From positions 1,237,001-1,301,000 of the forward strand of contig WPIO01000063.1 in NCBI GenBank assembly GCA_009760855.2: DNA of 64,000 nt, read 5' to 3'. The stretch is from Cristatella mucedo. Its lineage: Eukaryota > Bryozoa > Phylactolaemata > Cristatellidae. Every line of letters begins with the position of its first letter. The stretch's first letter is position 1. The translations under genes and the position numbers were made by a program. This document shows positions 11,900-23,549 of the stretch, one piece after another. Below the pieces are notes generated by a model. It ran no database searches, was not told the origin of the DNA, and saw only the letters and a program-made list of their open reading frames with translations.

Positions 11900-13035
11900 G
11901 AATCACTTCCTTGAAGAAGCTCAAAAAAATAGTCCCCTACAATACTGGATCTGTACTGCAATGGCTTAGTCGTATCTTAATGGAAGAACCCAGTGAACTG
12001 ATATCAAGTGGCAACAATCATCCGCTTTGCCATTAAAGTATCGGATTCCCCAAGGCTATGTGCTTGGTCCACTCATTTCACAATTTATACTCTCCCTTTT
12101 GCCTAGGTAATCGCCCAGCACAACCTAAGCTTTCAGTTCTATGCCAATGACGCACAGCTGTACTTTTTCTTTGACTCTTTCCAGCCATCCAACATTCAGA
12201 TTCTCAAAACTCCCTGGCTGTATGTATTGCTGAAATTGGCAGCAAACGTTCTCAAATTGAATGATGATAAAATCCCAAGTAACTAGTTATGGGCAAAACT
12301 TAATGTGACTCAGAAATTAATAATCCTATCCCTTAGAATGGGCTATGCCAGCACATCTTGTGCAGCATCTGCACGAAACTGGGTGTCCTTTCCAAAATGA
12401 TCATACAGCAAGCGACCACATCAGCTCCACAGTCAAGTCTGTCTACCTTCGGCTATGTAACGTTGCAAAATTTGGGCTTTCTTACACAGGCAAACTACAT
12501 TCTAGTTGGCCCATGCATTTGTGACATCGCCTCTGGACTTCTGTAACTCACTGCTTGTAGGTCGTCCGGCCTGTGCCATCAGGCGCTTACAGTTGGTCGC
12601 AAACTCTGCAGCCAGGCTTGTCTGTCATGAGCGTCGCAGTTGCCACATTAAACTGCTTCTCGCCGACCTGCACAGGCTCCCAATCACGCAGCAAAACGGC
12701 TTCGAGGTTTTATCACTCACTTTTAGGTCCCTTCATTTTCTTGCTTTAACCTACCTATCCTAACTACTCCAAGATCACGCTCATTGCTATAGCATCCGGT
12801 CTTCTTACTCAAGTCGTTTGGCTGTGCCTCGAACCAACCTCAAATATTTTGGAGGTCGCGCCTTTAGTTTGCATGCTCCCAAAAGCTAAAACGTACCTGT
12901 TCCTCACAGCATTTTTTTAGATCCTTCGGAATTTTCCTTCGTGCCGCTATTTGTGCTGACAGTGCGAATCTGATCACTAACCATATTGACACACTTCCTT
13001 TCAAGCCTCGAAAGAGCCTGAATTCTCTGCTGTGT
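11900..13035 (+). pseudogene. LINE-A reverse transcriptase, decayed
   Basis: The plus-strand translation shows, in order, a GSVLQWLSRIL block, IPQGYVLGPL (RT block B), FYANDAQLY (the YADD block with Asp changed to Asn), VGPCICDIASGL, and a broken C-terminus. Frameshifts and stops separate them. About 1.1 kb of the RT region is represented. The catalytic Asp change and the stops show that it is dead. Confidence 0.75.
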
Positions 13036-13069
13036 AAATCTATTCTTATTATTCTTTCGCTATACCGTC

Positions 13070-15100
13070 ACCGGTAACGACGTTTAAAGCGCTCGCCTTG
13101 GTCCTCGAAGTAAGCGGCCATGTTCTCTTTGAACTGATGACGATAAGCATCAGGACCAGGTCTTTCAAGGAAATGCTGCTTCCAATTGTGGCGTGCTACT
13201 TCCTGAGAGCTCGATGGATCGTGCACATACTTTTCGGCATCGGAATTGCTTACAAATCCATGAACCGCTGCAACGGAATGTATCCAAGAATTTTCTCTGT
13301 TGTGTTCAGCTTCTTCGCGAACTAGTCTGCAACTAATTGGTCCGACGAAGATTCGGCTTTGGCCTCTGTCTCTAGCAGCTGTAGAAAGACATTTGCAGGT
13401 AGCTGAGGAAAGCTGCTGACTTCATGTCTAGACCCGTGACGAAATGCTTGACGAGGCCACGACGACTCGATGTGCAGCGGTGGCACCAACACCTCCCGAA
13501 GGCCGCCGAAGGCGGCTCCCACGTGACTTTGTTTGTCCCTTTCAGAGAGCTTGGTTCGCTTCTGTGTCCAGTCCTTTTGAGATGGTGCGCTTGAGTGTCC
13601 TGGCTGTCCCAAATCCAAAGAACGGAAAGAAACTTAGCAACACCGCCTCAAAAGCCGATTAAGCACGAGACTAAACCGAGCCGTAGTCGCCATACTTTAA
13701 AACAGTCAGCAACATCTAGACACTGCAATTAGTCCTCTCGGGGGAGTGCCGAGTGAGCCTTAACTGAGAGGCGGGCATTTGTTCCCGTTATGGACCAACG
13801 TGGTTTGGGGCTCCCGGATGAACTGTTTATGAGTAGGAGCCGTTCGCTCGGGCGACAGGTATCCCTTTAGCCTCAAATAGACCAGGCGCATTTTTGCAGA
13901 AGCACAGCCCATCTTTCTAACTGAAGAAGTTGGAAACAGCTGGTGACGTTGTCTATGAGCTGTTACTTTCGCACTTTCATCCAGCAAGTTCCACTCCTCG
14001 AGCCGTCGTATGTCAAAATGTAATGTATCTCCGTCTGTTACTCCACAAAGACTATGTGAGTGTTACTCATCAGATTTTTGTATAGCGCACACCCAAACAG
14101 CCTTTCAGTTGAGCGGCTTTCGGTACAAACTCGGTAGCCAACAGACTTCATCTCACGCAACAAAGAGAAAGTGGGAAGCATAGGAGAGTCAGGAGTGCAG
14201 TTGAGGTAGTGAGTAGCATGGAAGTAGCAGCTCGGAACCGCTGGAAAGGATGTGCCATAGTCGGCAGCAGGAGAGCAGTTGTCGTTGCGTAAGAATCGTG
14301 GAAGCAAGTTCCACAGTCTAGGACCTGCAGAGCCAAAAGCTTCTACCGCCAACGGTATTTAAGTGGAGTGACGGAACAGCTTATTTATTGTCCATACAGG
14401 ACCAGCGGCGCGAGGAGGCTGAAACTGATACAGCAGTTCAGCTAGATACGGACGGAAGCTCAGTTCCAGACTTGGTAAGGCCAAGGTCTCTGATGAGATT
14501 GCTGAGATCTTTCTCGTTTGAGGAAGTAACGATTTCTCTCCTCAGCTGCATCTGCTGTGGACTGGGAATCCGGATCCGCCGCATCTTCCTCGCTGTCTCT
14601 GACTTGCTGACTTGCTCTCTCGCGATAATGAACAATCCAACTGCGGATGGACTCGCCCGAAGGATGGCGCCCTCTTGCTGGTTGGACTTTTGGAATGCTC
14701 CGCCTTGCTGAAGCAGCAGCTGCTCGAGTGGCCAGTCAGCAGTCCCGCCGCAGATTCTCGGGATTCAATACTTCGCGGCTCTCTTTTCTCCCCCATCGCA
14801 GCCTGTAGAAATGTCAGAACTGTATCATTAATAAGCAATATTTCACGCGCTACCAAACATTTGTGAGAAATTCCATCGAGCGAGCAGCAATTTTCCACCT
14901 TCGAGCGTTCTCCTGATGCAGTGTTCGCGTGGCAAATGAGGCCCGAGGGCGTTCTTGATCTTGGAAACATTCGCCAAGGTAAGAATTTTTTTAGGTTTAG
15001 CCCATCTTCACAGGCGCATTCGCCAGGTACTTCTTCGCTCATCTCTTGATAAACTGTCTGATAAACACGTCTCAAAGTGCATCTGCTGCGAGCAAGCACT
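13070..15100 (-). pseudogene. decayed transposon-like gene, copy 2 (LIRDL/HNGNK/PPLHI/GERF family)
   Basis: The motifs run in N-to-C order down the minus strand. LSNLIRDLGLTKSGTE lies near 14500, TTLVHNGNKCPPLS near 13800, REVLVPPLHIE near 13500 and ENMAAYFEDQGERF near 13100. I recall this order from a large invertebrate family annotated only as uncharacterized. A LINE-B copy sits inside it (14013-14397). The segment upstream of LIRDL stays open to about 15099 but has no domain that I recognise. Stops and indels in the C-terminal half make this copy a pseudogene. Confidence 0.6.
14013..14397 (-). mobile_element. LINE-B 3' segment nested in transposon-like copy 2
   Basis: The minus-strand translation reads FGSAGPRLWNLLPRFLRND, a typical end of a CR1/L2-like RT ORF, followed by the LINE-B 3' end. 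It ends next to AATGTAATGTATC, which matches the terminus of the copies at 10.8 and 61.6 kb. Confidence 0.75.
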
Positions 15101-15189
15101 CTCTCGGTGCCAAGTCAATTAATCCTATTTATTATTCTCTTTCTGTGCAGTCACGGAACTGAAATGTTCGTTTAAGGTACATGTACTGC

Positions 15190-15345
15190 TGATTAAAAAA
15201 AATACTAGTTGATTTGATTTAACAGCCTCTTTTTCATAGCGGCAGAAGAGCTTTAAAGGCTATCACCACCACTTGCAGCGGCAATAGTGGATCACCACCG
15301 AAGGATTCAAACCCATGTCTTACCTAGTGTGCTATACATGTGTGT
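15190..15345 (-). mobile_element. SINE-1
   Basis: A SINE-1 body and B box (plus-strand GGATTCAAACCC) on the minus strand. The tRNA head is truncated. Confidence 0.65.
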
Positions 15346-16619
15346 GGTCCTCACATCCGGACCGTGCCAGCAACAATTTCAAAACATCAATGTTCTCCTG
15401 ACCACAGAAGCAGAGTTTTGGCCGAGCCATGGCTATTTTTTTTATTTATTTTGGACATAAGGAATTAGGTAAAGGCATTTTGCACCCAATGAAAAGAAAA
15501 AGAATCCGTTACCCAGTGTAATAGGACGCACCGCATGTGTGCGTTAACGTACTCGTTCCTCGTGGTATGTCGTCTGCAAGCTCATGCCTGAATAGAATGA
15601 ACGTGAATGGAATTTAATTGTGAATGAACTTGAATTGTGGATGGAATTTTGCGAAATCTATTCTGTATGTATCATTCGCTGCGATGGCTAAGAAGTGGGC
15701 GGCACCAGATCATTCCAGAGAATAGTGCAGAAGTGTATATTACAATGAGAATCAAATGCTTGCTTTTATAGTTAACTTGCTCGAACGGTTAGTAAACAAA
15801 AATATATTGGGTGCAGCGGCATTTTGAAGCGTGACTCCTAGTGAAGTCGACCGAGTCTTGGGTAAAATAATAAGAGAAAGCTACATAATCTTATACTTTG
15901 ATTCGACCGATCGTCCCATCCGAACGTTCCATTACTCGACGCTTGAACGTCTTAAGCACGCCATAAGCAACGCCGGATAGGAGCAGGCGGCCAACGGTAA
16001 AATTTTTGTTGATAGCTAAATCAAGCGAATATCCGTAGCAATGAATGCTCTCGATTATCCAATCCTATCAGCGAAATGTTAGCTCATTGGCAGACCTTTG
16101 TTTCCCGTCTCGATTGCAACAATTACATTCTAAAAGTAACCGATGGCACGATGCCTGCACTAAGCAGTCTTGCTAAGGAAGAACGTGGCGAGCCCTTTAG
16201 CCTAAACGTCGTGCCTCTAGCGTTCTTTTTAAAAGCAGGTATCGCGTTACACTCGAGCATGCGCACTGGATATTGCAGGCGGCCGTGTGTAGTTCGGTGG
16301 TGGTCGTTGGCTTGCATATTTCTCTTCAGGTCTGTTACTCTGAAGAAGAAGGTACGATGAAGTGAATGTTACGCTCGAGTGTCGTCCATACGCAAGCGGA
16401 GCCTTTGTGGCTGTCGGCTGGCGGCGGCTTCGGTAGTCAACAAGACTTTGTCTAATGCCGCGACAAGGAATAAGAAGCATAGCTCCGTTGGAAGGCTGGC
16501 TGGCCGAGGATGAAGAGGGACAGAAGTGGCTCAGGGTGAAAAGCCTGCGCCTGAGTACTCAGCAGAACAGGTGACATTGTCATTTCACAAGAATTGTACA
16601 AGTCAGTACCGCGGTATAA
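15346..16619. other. unassigned sequence
   Basis: I saw no repeat family shared within the window and no conserved coding segment. The open frames near 16.1-16.4 kb overlap on both strands and carry no domain. Confidence 0.4.
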
Positions 16620-16795
16620 AAAAAATACTAGCTAATTTAACAGCCTTTTTAAAACGATAGAATAGCCTTTACGGCTATCACCGCCGCTTGCAGCGGCGAT
16701 ACAGAATCACCCACAGCAGGATTCGAACCTACGACCTCGGGACCGAGGTCGTGTAAACCAAGCGCCTGACCTAGTGCGCCATCTTGGCTAGGATA
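16620..16795 (-). mobile_element. SINE-1
   Basis: A well preserved SINE-1 on the minus strand. It has a canonical B box (plus-strand GGATTCGAACC), the GCAGCGGCGATA stem and a T-rich tail. Confidence 0.75.
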
Positions 16796-17283
16796 CGCGA
16801 CAAAAATCGGTCACAAAAATTTGGTACGACTAAGAAAAGACAGCCCATATAGCGTGCTTGTGGGTCGTGAGAGCACGTGGCCGCTGAAACTGAAACCGGT
16901 ATAGCAATACCGCGTGGCCTTGTGGATCAGAGCACGAGATCTTTGTATCTGCTAATCAACTGGAAATCACAACACCTCTTTTAGCGATTAGAGCGTGCCA
17001 CTGGATTTCTACGGTACGATCCGCTCACTGCCTGTGGACTCACTTCACCGAGTCATTGTAGACGCACATTGCACGTCCACGGCATGCCTCTCCCGGAAGT
17101 ACTGGTCACAGTAGACAACACTGGGCCATCTTGCCACGTGACGCAAGTCTGCCGTAATTCGGCGTGACTGAGCGAAGGACGGACTTTCTCGCTTTAATTA
17201 GTAGAGATTAGTAGAGATTGTTCATCGATGCTAGCACTTTTAGCCAGATTCTGTGGTATTTGGGGATAGTCGGGCACATCCGG

Positions 17284-17410
<127 letters not shown>

Positions 17411-17631
17411 GGCCTGTAAACGTAGCGATGAGGCAGCCTTGGACCGACCTGAGCGGTGTGTCTGGGGAGGGGTAGGGGTTGGCTAGAGTTTAGCATGCCC
17501 CTACAGCCTTACGACGATTGTTCACTGTCTTTCGTAAGGTCACTGCACATTACTAGCCACATGTCTTAATAACTGGCGGCCGTGTGTGGCTTAACGTTCG
17601 CTTTAACACGCTGGCCTAAGCACGATACCTA

Positions 17632-17782
17632 CTTATATATAATTCATTGGTATAGCGCCCCATGAGAACTAGATCTGTATTCAGGCGCTGCACATATGCC
17701 TCGGGGCTCGAGGAGGCCACGACTTCAGCCAGACCTAGGTCCTCGGGGCGAGCACCTTAACCGCTGGACCAACCCAGCTCGG
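17632..17782 (-). mobile_element. SINE-2, copy flanking a Tc1 module
   Basis: A full SINE-2 on the minus strand, with its tail at 17632-17690 and its tRNA-like head near 17720-17782. Its head side joins the Tc1-derived module at 17783. That is the same junction, GGCATCTACGCTT, as is found next to the SINE inside the Tc1 pseudogene at 22.6 kb. Confidence 0.7.
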
Positions 17783-17931
17783 CATCTACGCTTTTAAGCA
17801 AGCAGGCGGAAGTATTCTATGGACCGATGAAAAGAAATTCATGGTCGGCGGAGATTGCAAGCGGAGGACTTTTGTCCATCGAGGAGAAGGCAGAGAGTAC
17901 CGAACGGACTGCTTGCAATCTAAAAAGATAA
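17783..17931 (+). pseudogene. Tc1/mariner transposase fragment
   Basis: The plus-strand segments read KQAGGS, then the WTDEKKF block of Tc1 transposases. They are almost identical to 22380-22495 and 22637-22662 but in permuted order, as expected at a tandem-duplication junction. The frame is broken. Confidence 0.7.
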
Positions 17932-18076
17932 TATAATTCATTTGTATAGCGCCCCAAGAGAAATAAATCTCTATTCAGGCGCTGCACATGTGCCGCGGGG
18001 CTCGAGGAGCCCACGACCTCAGCCTGACCTTGGTCGGGGCGAGCACCTTAACCGCTGGACCAACCCAGTTTAACCT
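17932..18076 (-). mobile_element. SINE-2, second copy of the tandem module
   Basis: A SINE-2 on the minus strand. Its tail-side junction (CTAAAAAGATAATATAATTC) is the same as that of the SINE within the Tc1 pseudogene at 22.5 kb, so both derive from one insertion event. Confidence 0.7.
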
Positions 18077-19119
18077 TGCTTTTGTATGCTCGTTACCGCA
18101 GCTCATGTTACTCTCGCTTGCTCGTACCAGTTCTCTAGGAGCGCGTTTTAATGCGTCTCCTCGTACGGCGATTCATTAACGAGCTACGACTGCAATCAGT
18201 ATCGTTGAGGTCAATTTCGCGTTGTGTTCTTGGTTCATTCCGTGCTACGTCCGTAGGCAGGCCAGCGATAAATCTCTAGTCTTAAGTGGCCAGATTACTT
18301 AGTGTCGGTATCATAAGTGCGCACAGAATTGACTTTGGTGTCTTGCACTTGAACTTTGTCTGCTTCGTCCACATGCCTGTTACTAAGCGGGGTTTTTAGT
18401 AGAAAGCGAAAGTGCTGCCAAGTACAAGGTGGACAGCTGTGCATTATTTGCGACGGCGTTTTATCTATGCGCTAGTAGAATAATTTTGTTCTTGCAAGCG
18501 GGCGGCATTTCGTTACGACACCTTCAGCTAAGTTCCTGCTCAGACCGGCTCAGACCCTTGAGGCTGTTTCCGTCCGGTGCTGGGCTTACTGTTGCTCGAA
18601 TCCGCAAGGGCACTTTGGGAGCAGTCATTGGCTCTCAAATGCGCGCGTGCGTATTAGTTACGAGGTCATCGCATTGAAAGTCTGGAGTTCGCTTCCGGCT
18701 TCTTTCACCACTCGCACTTACGTTGCATCAGTAAAGCCTCAGATAAGGACGCACCGCTCCGCACCTGCTCCCTGAATCCAAGTGAACTTGCATGCTTTTC
18801 GTTGTGTTGTGCTCTGCGTACTTACCTGAGCACATTTGAGAGCATGCCACTCGCCGGAGGTCTGACTAACTAGCGACCTTGATTGTATTCTAGTGCGCTT
18901 CTGCATGCATTGTCTATGCACGACGCCATGCCTGGGGTTACAGCTTTTCTTGCAGACAGTGCTTAGCTTCTGACTTGGAGGTGTAAAATATTGATTATCG
19001 TTGTAACTCATTTCTGTGCCGTTGCGGCTCAGTTCTACCAGTACTGTTTTGCTTTTTTCTCGGTCCCACCAGCATCTTCGATTCTAAAATCCCTTTTAGT
19101 TTGTATTGTTGAGTTTTGC
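18077..19119. other. unassigned sequence
   Basis: I found no supportable gene or repeat here. Confidence 0.4.
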
Positions 19120-19690
19120 ACTTCGATGGCAACTATGGTTCTTAAATTGAATGACTTACGAGAGCGACTTAATAGTTATACGCCATATCCCAGTGTCATT
19201 CCGAAACTAGAAAGCCTCGCCTCTCAGCACTGGCTCGGCGCCAGCGTCTCCTCTCGAGTCTCTGGACGAAGTTTAGTTGTCCTGTCCGCAAAATGACCTG
19301 TCACTTGAGATGACATCCATCAGCTCCGCAGTGAAATCTGGCCACTTAGTAGTACGCATTCTGGATCTTGACATCCGGATACGGATCATAAAGGCGATAG
19401 GATTTTTCGCGAGTCAATTTTCGCGATAGCCATATCCACGCGTGCAGTTCAGTTCGCCGTACCTACGCGGTACTTGCACAGGGGCTCGACGGCGATGCGT
19501 CGATGGTGCTCTAATTATAGGTATACTGCTGTTGGCCGAATGGTCGATGCACGTGAATAATGCCATAAGAATTACTTACTAATTTCAGCTACATAACACT
19601 GTAAAAATTCGGCGTGCTTAGACAGCGGCACTGCAGAGTTGGTCAGTGCATTTGTGAGATCACGTCTTGACTGTAGAACTCACTAACCCT
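19120..19690 (+). pseudogene. LINE-A RT fragment, discontinuous
   Basis: The part at 19120-19370 carries the VLKLND segment. The part at 19580-19690 resembles the LINE-A region of lines such as ACLDKDTTSKLVHAFVTS. About 200 bp of unrelated sequence lies between them. Stops occur throughout. Confidence 0.5.
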
Positions 19691-20084
19691 GGAAGCCACT
19701 TGACTGGGCGGGCACCGAATCCATTCATTATAATAATAATACAAAGAATGATAATAGAGCGGCCTTTGCGTAGCACCATAAGGAAACCTAAGCTCTATCC
19801 GGGCGTAAAAAAAACTCGCTGCATAAATGCTGAGGCATCCAGACTTCTCGCCTCGCACGATTTGCTCGGTCCGTGCGAATTGTCTTGCGTGCACCCTTGC
19901 GTGCCGTCACTCAGCGCTCGCATCACTAACCGACGCGCGAAGCGCTTACTTCCCAGCATGCATACGGAGAGCGTCTAGAAAGAGATTTAGTTCTTGTAGC
20001 GCACCGCAATAATCCCTCACTATTGATATCGTAAAGAATCCCGTCCTTGCAGAGTCTTCCTGCGTGTGCAACAAGGCACTTTCT

Positions 20085-20228
20085 GACTGATTATAATAAT
20101 GATAAAAATACAACCGATAGAACGCCCTCGGATAAATCAATCTCTTTCAAGGCGCCTTACATTTGCTGCAGAGGAAACACGATCGAATGGTGAGTGGAAA
20201 CACCATGCTTCCTAAATAACATGAATAA
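20085..20228 (-). mobile_element. LINE-A 3' tail
   Basis: The minus-strand tail with the hairpin arms GCGCC/GGCGT and an ATT-type repeat (plus-strand ATAATAATG) ends inside the 3' UTR. Confidence 0.7.
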
Positions 20229-20713
20229 TTGATACACAAACCCGCAGCTAGGCTGCCCGCAAGTTCGAAACGATTGCAACGCTGCACCACTTCTATATGA
20301 GCCGCAGTCAGGCTCCCCAGCAGTTAGTGCATTGACTTCAAGGCCCGTCGCTCAATATTAGCTTCCTTCACAATCGTACTTGGCTTACTTTTCTTAAGTA
20401 CTTACCATCCTAGAGCTCGGGCTGGAGCCCTCGCTCCCCTGTCTCTGTGACTAGGTCCGTGCTGTGTCCCGAGCCAAGCTTAAATTTCCTTTGTAGACGG
20501 CACCTTCAGCGCCGATGCACCACTGGAGCTCACCGTCGCGCGACCTGGCGACGTGCCTCGACTGAGCGATGACATTTAAAAGCGGAGCCGTGAACCCACT
20601 CGTTCGTCGCACAGCGTTGGCTTAATCCACGCGATTCGTCCTTGCTGAGGCTCTTAAAGCTATTGTCGCTAATGGGCAGTCTTTTCTTTTACCAGCCCAC
20701 GCGAAGTATCTCG

Positions 20714-20893
<180 letters not shown>

Positions 20894-20924
20894 CTCTTAG
20901 GGAGATCAACTGTTTCATGTTTAC

Positions 20925-21062
20925 TATTAGCTGGTTCGGCCAAGCGGTTAAGGCGCTCGCCCCGAGGTCTGACCGAGGTCGTGGGCTCGAGCCCCGCGGC
21001 ACATGCAAAGTGTCTAAATAGAGATTAAGTTCTCTTAGGGCGCTATGCAAATGAGTTATATA
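20925..21062 (+). mobile_element. SINE-2
   Basis: The tRNA-like head (GGCCAAGCGGTTAAGGCGCT A-box side, GGGCTCGAGCCCC B box) is followed by the LINE-A-type tail AGAGATTAAGTTCTCTTAGG. This is the cleanest head in the window. Confidence 0.8.
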
Positions 21063-21486
21063 CGCACACTCACCCGCTAAAGTATTTACGAGGTGCATTA
21101 GACACTGACTGCTTAGTAACTATACACTATCGGTGGTCTCCCATCGGTGTGGACCGGCTGTTATATAAATCTAATTGTATACGTAAAAATGAACCCAACG
21201 TCTAAGATAACTGCTTGAAACAAAAACACCCCGGCGGCCCGCAACGATAACTTACCTTTAAAAATGGCGGAACTTGAGTTTTGGCTTGGAATTCGACTAT
21301 CGTACTTGTAATCCAAACGGCTAATGACTTTTCTGCGATTTCACTTGTGCGAAGGAGGGGAGTTATTTTTACGCTTCCTAGCAGCATCACTCACGTGGAG
21401 CTACTCCTACGGAACTTATCTGCCATGGGAAAGACAAAAGAGCTTTATAGTAAAATTGAAGGCCGAATCGTCGCCTATCACAAGAT

Positions 21487-21997
21487 AATAATAATAATAA
21501 TGCACTTGATAAAGCGCCCTCAGAGAACTCAATCTCTTTCTAGGCACTTTAAATTTGCTGCAAAGTGAAATGCAATTGAATGGTAAGTAAAATCATGCTT
21601 GAAAAACAAACGAAATGAATAATATGGTAAGGGGTGACATGCACAGGGTCAGCATGCAAATGTGGTTAGTGGCAGCATGCACAGTGTCAACACGCAGAAG
21701 CACATCAAGGACGAATCACAGGGACCCACTAAATGCTGTCCTAAATAGGTGTGTTTTTAGGTTCCTTTTAAATGTGGTCAGGTCAGGGGATGTTCTGACG
21801 AAGGTCGGAGGAAGTTCCAGGCTTTGGGAGCATACGAACTAAATGCACGGTCTCCAAATGATTTAAGGTTTGTACGTGGTATTTGTAGACTGTTGAATTC
21901 CGAAAAGCGGGTGGTACGATGCTTGGCTTGATCGGGTAGTATATCGGAGAGATAGGCTGGAGCCATTGAATGAAAGGACCTAAAAGTGAGCGACAAC
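21487..21997 (-). mobile_element. LINE-A 3' copy
   Basis: This is nearly identical to the 3' half of the copy at 30578-32112, including the hairpin tail and ORF end (minus-strand NLKSFGDRAFSSYAPKAWN). It is 5'-truncated and abuts the Tc1 pseudogene. Confidence 0.85.
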
Positions 21998-21999
21998 AA

Positions 22000-23080
22000 C
22001 GGGTCTTTGCAACGTGAAGGTGGCACGGAAGTTTGGTTTAAGTCTGAGGGATCGGTCAGGTATAACCTAAAATATTTTCAGGGTGGTAGAATAGACGTCT
22101 TACTACGCCCCGGCTACCCATGTTCAACGACGGCAAAAAAAAGATGGCAGCCTGCTAAAAGTGGCTGCACTGGGTAGAAAGAAAGCACCGATGCTTCGAG
22201 CTCTCTCTCCAAGACGTTAGAAGGGGCAACCGGTCCGTGGCCGGTCCATGGGAGGCTTACAGAGCACGGCATTTATAGAAGAGTTAGTAGACGCTAGCCA
22301 TTTAACAACGAACGGCAACGAAATTGCCGTTGCAGTGGGCCCGAGAACATGCCCACTTTACACCAGCCCAGTGGAGTAATGTTCTATGGACCGATGAAAA
22401 GAAATTCGTGGTCGGCGGAGATTGCAAGCGGAGGAGTGTGTCCATCGAAGAGAAGGCAGAGAGTACCGAACGGACTGCTTGCAATCTAAAAAGATAATAT
22501 AATTCATTTATATACCGCCCAAGAAAACTTAATCTCTATTCAGACGCTTCACATATGCCTCGGGACTCGAGCCCTCGACCTCAGTCAGACCTTGGTCGGG
22601 GCGAGCACCTTAACCGCTAGACCAAACCAGCTCGGCATCTACGCTTAAGCAAGCAGGCGGAAGTGTGCTTGATTGGTCTGGTTTTTCGGCTTCTAGCGCA
22701 TGAACTCAACACCGAAACAACGGGGTTATGTACAGGAACGTGTTCACGGACATCATCAAAATTATTGCGAAAGCCCTGTGCCTGAGCTCTTTTGGGGGGG
22801 GGGGAGTACTACGTTTGGCGAATGGGTAATGATCCCAAGCATACTGCAAAGGCAACGAAGCCATTCTTCACAACCAAGCAATTTGATTCAGGTGTCCGAC
22901 ATGCCGATCTTCTGATTTCAGCCCTATTAAGCATCTGTGGGGCAGGTTGGGGTGCTCACTTAGAGCTGAGAACGGCATCTCGTCTTCCCCCGAGCAGCTT
23001 TTTGGTCAGCTTAAGCATCTGTGGGACTGATGCTGACTGAGTCAACGCCCTGGCGAATGCATGAAGTAAAAAAAACAGGA
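22000..23080 (+). pseudogene. Tc1/mariner transposase pseudogene interrupted by a SINE-2
   Basis: The blocks appear in order: NVKVARKFGLS (helix-turn-helix end), GRIDVLLRPGYPCSTTAKK (linker), RLQWAREHAHFTPAQW, WTDEKKF, then the SINE at 22496-22636. After it come LSKQAGGSV, NDPKHTAKATKPFF (containing the second catalytic Asp region) and FSPIKHLWG (Pro-Ile-Glu changed to Pro-Ile-Lys). Frames change between blocks. Family knowledge places NDPKHT and SPIEHLW in the DDE catalytic core; here the third acidic residue is replaced, so the copy is inactive. Confidence 0.85.
22496..22636 (-). mobile_element. SINE-2 inside the Tc1 element
   Basis: A SINE-2 on the minus strand splits the transposase reading between the KAESTERTACNLKR and LSKQAGGS segments. 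Both junctions are shared with the tandem module at 17.8 kb. Confidence 0.8.
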
Positions 23081-23549
23081 ATGGTCCGACCTCCTATTGA
23101 TGTGAACACTATTAGTACCATGTATAACCTTAGCTTTGATAATAGAAAATATTAAAGTACATCGTGCGCTGGTTTTCATTGCTATTCGACGAAAAGCGAG
23201 TCAATCAACTGATGAGACAGAGACTTGGTGACGGTACCTAGTCACCCTCGTAAATACTTTTCGCTTGAGTTTATATTATTACATTATTTTGCCGCGAGTA
23301 AGTCTCGCGTCTCGAAGCTCGGGTGAGAGCTATGAGACTGCTTCGGCTTGTAAGCAGTACTCGGAACTACACAACCCTCAAATCGCGCGCGCGTGTTTCC
23401 CTGTATATGCAGTTCTTGCAAACGGTCTTTACGCAAGCGCCCAATGTTTACCGTCGATCTCGCGGCTTTGCTTAACTTATTTGATGTTTAAAAACTGCAA
23501 GAATGCGTCAGCATTCCGCCAATTGCCTGCTTAACCCGGTGAGCTTGCT

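Noticed and set aside
20925-21000. Possible tRNA gene
   Set aside because: It has A- and B-box-like segments, but the body continues into a SINE-2 tail and the same head recurs with mutations elsewhere, so it is a SINE.
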